From contig NZ_VPFL01000002.1 in the NCBI RefSeq assembly GCF_008014345.1, positions 166,929 to 230,928 on the forward strand: a DNA stretch of 64,000 nucleotides, in the 5' to 3' direction. The stretch comes from Pelomicrobium methylotrophicum. Its GTDB lineage: Bacteria > Pseudomonadota > Gammaproteobacteria > Burkholderiales > UBA6910. A model generated the notes under the pieces. The model ran no database searches and was not told the DNA's origin. It saw only the letters and a program-made list of their open reading frames with translations. Shown here in pieces: positions 61,322 to 64,000 of the stretch. The stretch's first letter is position 1. The number at the start of each line of letters is the position of its first letter. The position numbers were made by a program, and so were the translations under genes.

Positions 61322-61720
61322 TGTCAGGCGACAGTCCAAATTGACCCCCTGCGCGACTCACGCAGGAGGTGCCAATGGCGGCAGCATCGCCGCCTGCAAG
61401 TTGGCAGGCGGGAGGGGATGCTGGAAGCGGACGGGGCCGGCCAGATGGTCGTCCTGCATGAGATGGGCTGGGGGTTGAAGCGAATTGGGGGGAACCCGGG
61501 GTGGTGCGTGACACAGTCAGGCGCTATATGGCCGCTGGCGGCTACGTGCACTACCGGGCGCTGCTGTGCCTGGGCAAGCTCGACGGGCTGGAAACTGCGA
61601 CGTCGTGCGCCAGAGGCCTTTTACGCGCGCACAGCGTTGCGGTGAGCCTGCGCACGGTCGAGCGGGCCTGCCGGAGCTTGCGGGCGGAGCTCGGCATGTT
61701 TCGCTTGGCAAAAGGGCAGA
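61322..61720 (+). pseudogene. IS21-family remnant (IstA N-terminus)
   Basis: A terminal sequence TGTCAGGCGACAGTCCAAAT lies at 61322. From 61418 the frame reads MLEADGAGQMVVLHEMGWGL, then after a one-base shift VVRDTVRRYMAAGGY, LGKLDGLE and, with a deletion, VSLRTVERACRSLRAEL. This is the N-terminal helix-turn-helix part of an IstA transposase; the catalytic domain and IstB are missing, so it is dead. The sequence stops resembling IstA near 61720. Confidence 0.75.
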
Positions 61721-61831
61721 AGTGGGCGTTTCCTTTAGAAACGAAGTGGCTGTTTTGCGCCAAAACCACGCTGTTTAGGTAAGCGCATATTTTTATGTGG
61801 GAAAAAAAGCGGGACGGAAAGCTTTTGCCGC

Positions 61832-61847
61832 TGGTACGAATCCTGCA
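61832..61847 (+). promoter_or_regulatory. Sigma-54 promoter of the Rieske oxygenase operon
   Basis: TGGTACGAATCCTGCA: GG and GC 10 bases apart, matching TGGCACG-N4-TTGCA. Start codon at 61899, so the leader is about 40 nt. Confidence 0.75.
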
Positions 61848-61898
61848 AAAGGCCCCTAGGACGCCGAGTCAAGCGATTTTTTTTCAGGAGAGGATGCA

Positions 61899-63119
61899 AT
61901 GTCCAGAAATGCCATGCAGTGGGCCCAGCGCCCCAAGTTTCCCCCGACCCATTACGTTGATTCCCGGGTCTACACGAGCGAGGAGATCTTCCGCGAGGAA
62001 CAGGAGAAGATCTTCAACAAGGTGTGGATCATTGCCTGCCACGAGAGCGAGATCCCGAACGCCTACGATTACCGCACCTTCCGGCATCCGGGCGGCCAAA
62101 ACCTCATCATCATCCGGGGCGACGACAACCAGGTCCGCGCCTTCTACAACATCTGCCCGCACCGCGGCAACGTGATTCTCTACGACCCCTCGGGCAACGC
62201 CAAGCGCATGACGTGCATCTTCCACGCTTGGTCGTTCGACTGCCGCGGCAACTGCATCGATATCTCCCGCGGCAAGGAGGGGTATCAGGATCGGCTGAGC
62301 CTGCAGGACGTGGGCTTAAGGGAAGTGCGCTGCGAAGTGGGCTACGGCGGGTTCGTGTGGGTCAACGTGGACGACAACGCATGCACGCTGAAAGAGTACA
62401 TCGGCGACGCGCTCTCCATGCTGGAGCCCCACATGCAAGAGCCGCTGGAGGTGTTCCACTACCACAAGGCCATCGTGAACACGAACTACAAGCTGTGGCA
62501 CGACACCAACAGCGAGTTCTACCACGACTTCATGCACTACTTTAACCGCATCACCGGCATGCTCCAGCCGGGTTACTTCGACCGCAAGTATGTGGGCTAC
62601 CCCAACGGGCACGCCTCGGTGGGGTCCATGGAGATCAAATACGACAAGTACGAAGGCAGCAAGGACCGCAAGGTGGGCTGGCCGGGGCTTGCACCGGGGG
62701 GGTGGATCCTGATCGACATCTTCCCGGGAATGACCTACAACCTGCGCACCTCGGTGCTGCGGATGGACACCGCCATCCCGCTGGGACCGAACAAGGTGAT
62801 CATCGAGTTCCGCGGCCTGGGGCTCAAGCGCGACACCCCCGAGATGCGCGCCGAGCGCATCTTCGACCACAACATGATCTGGGGGCCGTTCGGGCGCAAC
62901 CTCCACGAAGACCTGCTGGGCGTGCACGGCCAGGGCATCGCCATGCGCGACGAGCGCACCGACAGCCGCTGGGTGCTGCATGGGCGCGAGGAGAACATGA
63001 CCATCCACGACGAAGGCGGCATGCGGCATTACTATGCGGAGTGGAGCCGGCGCATGGGCCGGCCGGCCTACGACCCGTTCGGCGATCGGGGCATTGCCGG
63101 TAAAGCAGCCGCCGCTTGA
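61899..63119 (+). CDS. Rieske non-haem iron oxygenase, alpha subunit
   Basis: 406 residues; ATG at 61899 with AGGAGAGG upstream. Rieske cluster: C86-P-H88 and C106-I-F-H109, with 17 residues between the pairs, then AWSFDCRGNC. Mononuclear iron site: D202, H209 and H213 in NYKLWHDTNSEFYHDFMHYF-type context. It hydroxylates a substrate with O2 and electrons from the [2Fe-2S] component. Known family members act on aromatic acids or on methanesulfonate; methanesulfonate monooxygenase alpha is reported to have a 26-residue gap here, and this protein does not. Context (sulfate/sulfonate importers, sigma-54 control) points to an organosulfur substrate, but that is not shown. Confidence 0.9.
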   Translation: MSRNAMQWAQRPKFPPTHYVDSRVYTSEEIFREEQEKIFNKVWIIACHESEIPNAYDYRTFRHPGGQNLIIIRGDDNQVRAFYNICPHRGNVILYDPSGNAKRMTCIFHAWSFDCRGNCIDISRGKEGYQDRLSLQDVGLREVRCEVGYGGFVWVNVDDNACTLKEYIGDALSMLEPHMQEPLEVFHYHKAIVNTNYKLWHDTNSEFYHDFMHYFNRITGMLQPGYFDRKYVGYPNGHASVGSMEIKYDKYEGSKDRKVGWPGLAPGGWILIDIFPGMTYNLRTSVLRMDTAIPLGPNKVIIEFRGLGLKRDTPEMRAERIFDHNMIWGPFGRNLHEDLLGVHGQGIAMRDERTDSRWVLHGREENMTIHDEGGMRHYYAEWSRRMGRPAYDPFGDRGIAGKAAAA

Positions 63120-63181
63120 GACGCTGGCCGGGTCGTGCGCGCACCCGCGCGGCCCGGCCGAAAACGAGGAGAAAAGGACAG

Positions 63182-63646
63182 ATGAGCAACACCAGAGCCA
63201 TGGTGGAGGAGCTGGTCTACAAAAGCTGCCTCCTCCTGGATGACAAGGACTTCAAGGGCTATCTCGACCTGTGTGACCCGGAATTTCGCTACACCATTAC
63301 TGCGTATAGCCCGGAGATCAGGAAGGAGATGACGTGGCTGGAGCACGACAAGGCAGGTATGCAGACCCTGTTCAACAATCTGCCGCGTCACAACAGCGAT
63401 CATTCGCCGCTCACCCGCCACGCCACGGTCTACACGGTGGAGATCGACGAGGCGAAAAAGGAGGCGCGGGTCGTCTCCGCGCTGCAGGTGTTCAAAACGA
63501 CGCTCGACGGCGGGATCACGGAGCTGTTCGGCGTCGGAAAGCTGCATGACACGGTCAGGCTCAACGGCGGGACCGCCAAGCTCCTGCGGCGCAACGTGAG
63601 GCTGGACACGCGAATGCTGGGGATCGGCTACCACATTCCGTTCTAG
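63182..63646 (+). CDS. Rieske oxygenase, beta subunit
   Basis: 154 residues, ATG with GAGGAGAAAAGGA upstream, 62 bp after the alpha subunit. NTF2-like beta subunit: LVYKSCLLLDDKDFKGYLDL, YTITAYSPEIRKEMTWLEHD and HATVYTVEIDEAKKEARVVS. It has no metal ligands and holds the alpha hexamer. It confirms that the alpha subunit is an alpha3beta3-type oxygenase, not a single-component one. Confidence 0.9.
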   Translation: MSNTRAMVEELVYKSCLLLDDKDFKGYLDLCDPEFRYTITAYSPEIRKEMTWLEHDKAGMQTLFNNLPRHNSDHSPLTRHATVYTVEIDEAKKEARVVSALQVFKTTLDGGITELFGVGKLHDTVRLNGGTAKLLRRNVRLDTRMLGIGYHIPF

Positions 63647-63711
63647 AGTCACCGCTCAAGGACGGCTGCCGACCGCAGCAACCATACGAACAAAGCGAAC
63701 AAAGGAAGAGG

Positions 63712-64000
63712 ATGAAGGTGCAGGTCAATGCCCGGAACCGGGCGTACCAGTTCGATTGCGCCCCCGAGGAGAAGATCCTTTTCGCCGGGCTGCGCAATGC
63801 GGTGGATTTGCCCTACGAGTGCGGCAGCGGCACCTGCGGCACCTGCAAGGCCAAGCTGATCGAGGGTGAGATCCACGATCCCTGGCCCCAGGCGCCGGGC
63901 ACCCGCTACTTGAAGCCCGCCCAGGGCGAATTCCTGATGTGCCAGTGTCAGCCCAAGAGCGACCTTGCCATCGAGGTGGCCAACTTCGTCTATTCCGCGG
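63712..64000 (+). CDS. [2Fe-2S] ferredoxin/reductase component of the oxygenase (cut by window edge)
   Basis: 96 codons visible from the ATG at 63712, open at the right edge. Plant-type [2Fe-2S] motif: C37, C42, C45 and C77 (ECGSGTCGTCKAKL then MCQCQ). It is probably the N-terminal domain of an FNR-type reductase (ferredoxin domain first, FAD/NAD domain beyond the edge). It takes electrons from NAD(P)H to the Rieske subunit. The AGGAAGAGG site and 65-bp gap after the beta subunit show co-transcription. Confidence 0.88.
   Translation, partial: MKVQVNARNRAYQFDCAPEEKILFAGLRNAVDLPYECGSGTCGTCKAKLIEGEIHDPWPQAPGTRYLKPAQGEFLMCQCQPKSDLAIEVANFVYSA

Noticed and set aside
61899..63119. Naming the oxygenase alpha subunit MsmA (methanesulfonate monooxygenase)
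   Set aside because: The reported 26-residue spacing between the Rieske pairs is 17 here, so the name is not supported by the sequence alone.
1..64000. tRNA, rRNA or CRISPR arrays
   Set aside because: No tRNA-like TPsiC arm with matching acceptor stem, no rRNA sequence and no regularly spaced repeats were found.

Overview
This is a 64 kb window of a GC-rich proteobacterial chromosome, most likely a betaproteobacterium. The reasons are an ArgA that fuses an amino-acid-kinase domain to an acetyltransferase domain, the yggX-ppk order, the NDUFA9-like/cca pair, the sbp-cysT-cysW-cysA-cysB order, a PHA phasin, and GntR/LysR regulators typical of that class. No rRNA, tRNA or CRISPR array was found. 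The base sequence also carries many long antisense and out-of-frame open frames, as expected at high GC; these are left out.

Layout. 1-5.96 kb (minus): trkA with two tandem trkH genes (K+ uptake), an inositol-monophosphatase-like gene and a thioredoxin-fold gene. 6-23.5 kb is ordinary core chromosome: rsmE, argA, yggX, a polyphosphate block (ppk1, CYTH-CHAD protein, sixA, ppx, phoU), rpiA, ilvA, a soluble lytic transglycosylase, an NDUFA9-like reductase, cca (with a remnant of a second cca 5' end in front of it), a DUF2905 protein and a GST. 23.5-33 kb: a Lys/Ala-rich secreted protein, a phasin, a dihaem cytochrome c, rfbD, a Tat-exported PhoX-type phosphatase, a TauE/SafE permease, a CBS protein and malate synthase. 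33-36.4 kb (minus): a PhnDCEE-type ABC importer of the phosphonate/phosphite/selenate group. 36.5-40.9 kb: a MidA-like methyltransferase, a pteridine-reductase-type SDR, a serine-glyoxylate aminotransferase and a membrane protein behind a near-consensus sigma-54 promoter.

The accessory part, 41-64 kb, looks like a sulfur/sulfonate island. An SsuABC/TauABC-type importer, whose binding protein carries a NosL-like C-terminal domain, sits behind a sigma-54 promoter and is bracketed by 105-bp direct repeats. Next come two tandem GntR/UTRA regulators. They are followed by a tight redox operon: an AprA/FrdA-like flavoprotein, a two-cluster ferredoxin, a HEAT-repeat protein, FdxA, and a 1182-residue protein that reads as an NfnB-like (GltD) half fused to an NfnA/PyrK-like half. 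Behind this lie a sulfate importer (sbp, cysT, cysW, cysA) with cysB, interrupted by a frameshifted hydrolase. A graveyard of mobile DNA follows (IS256 family, a group II intron 3' end, IS21 family). Last is a sigma-54-dependent Rieske oxygenase (alpha, beta and a [2Fe-2S] reductase component cut by the window edge). A reasonable reading, not proven, is uptake of an organosulfur compound, oxygenolytic or redox desulfonation, and handling of the released sulfur oxyanion with ferredoxin/NAD(P)H electron balancing.

Shared regulatory sites: three sigma-54 promoters (40174, 41037, 61832), and a CTGC-N3-GCAG-type palindrome in front of phasin, malate synthase and a small secreted protein, which suggests a PhaR-type carbon-storage regulon.
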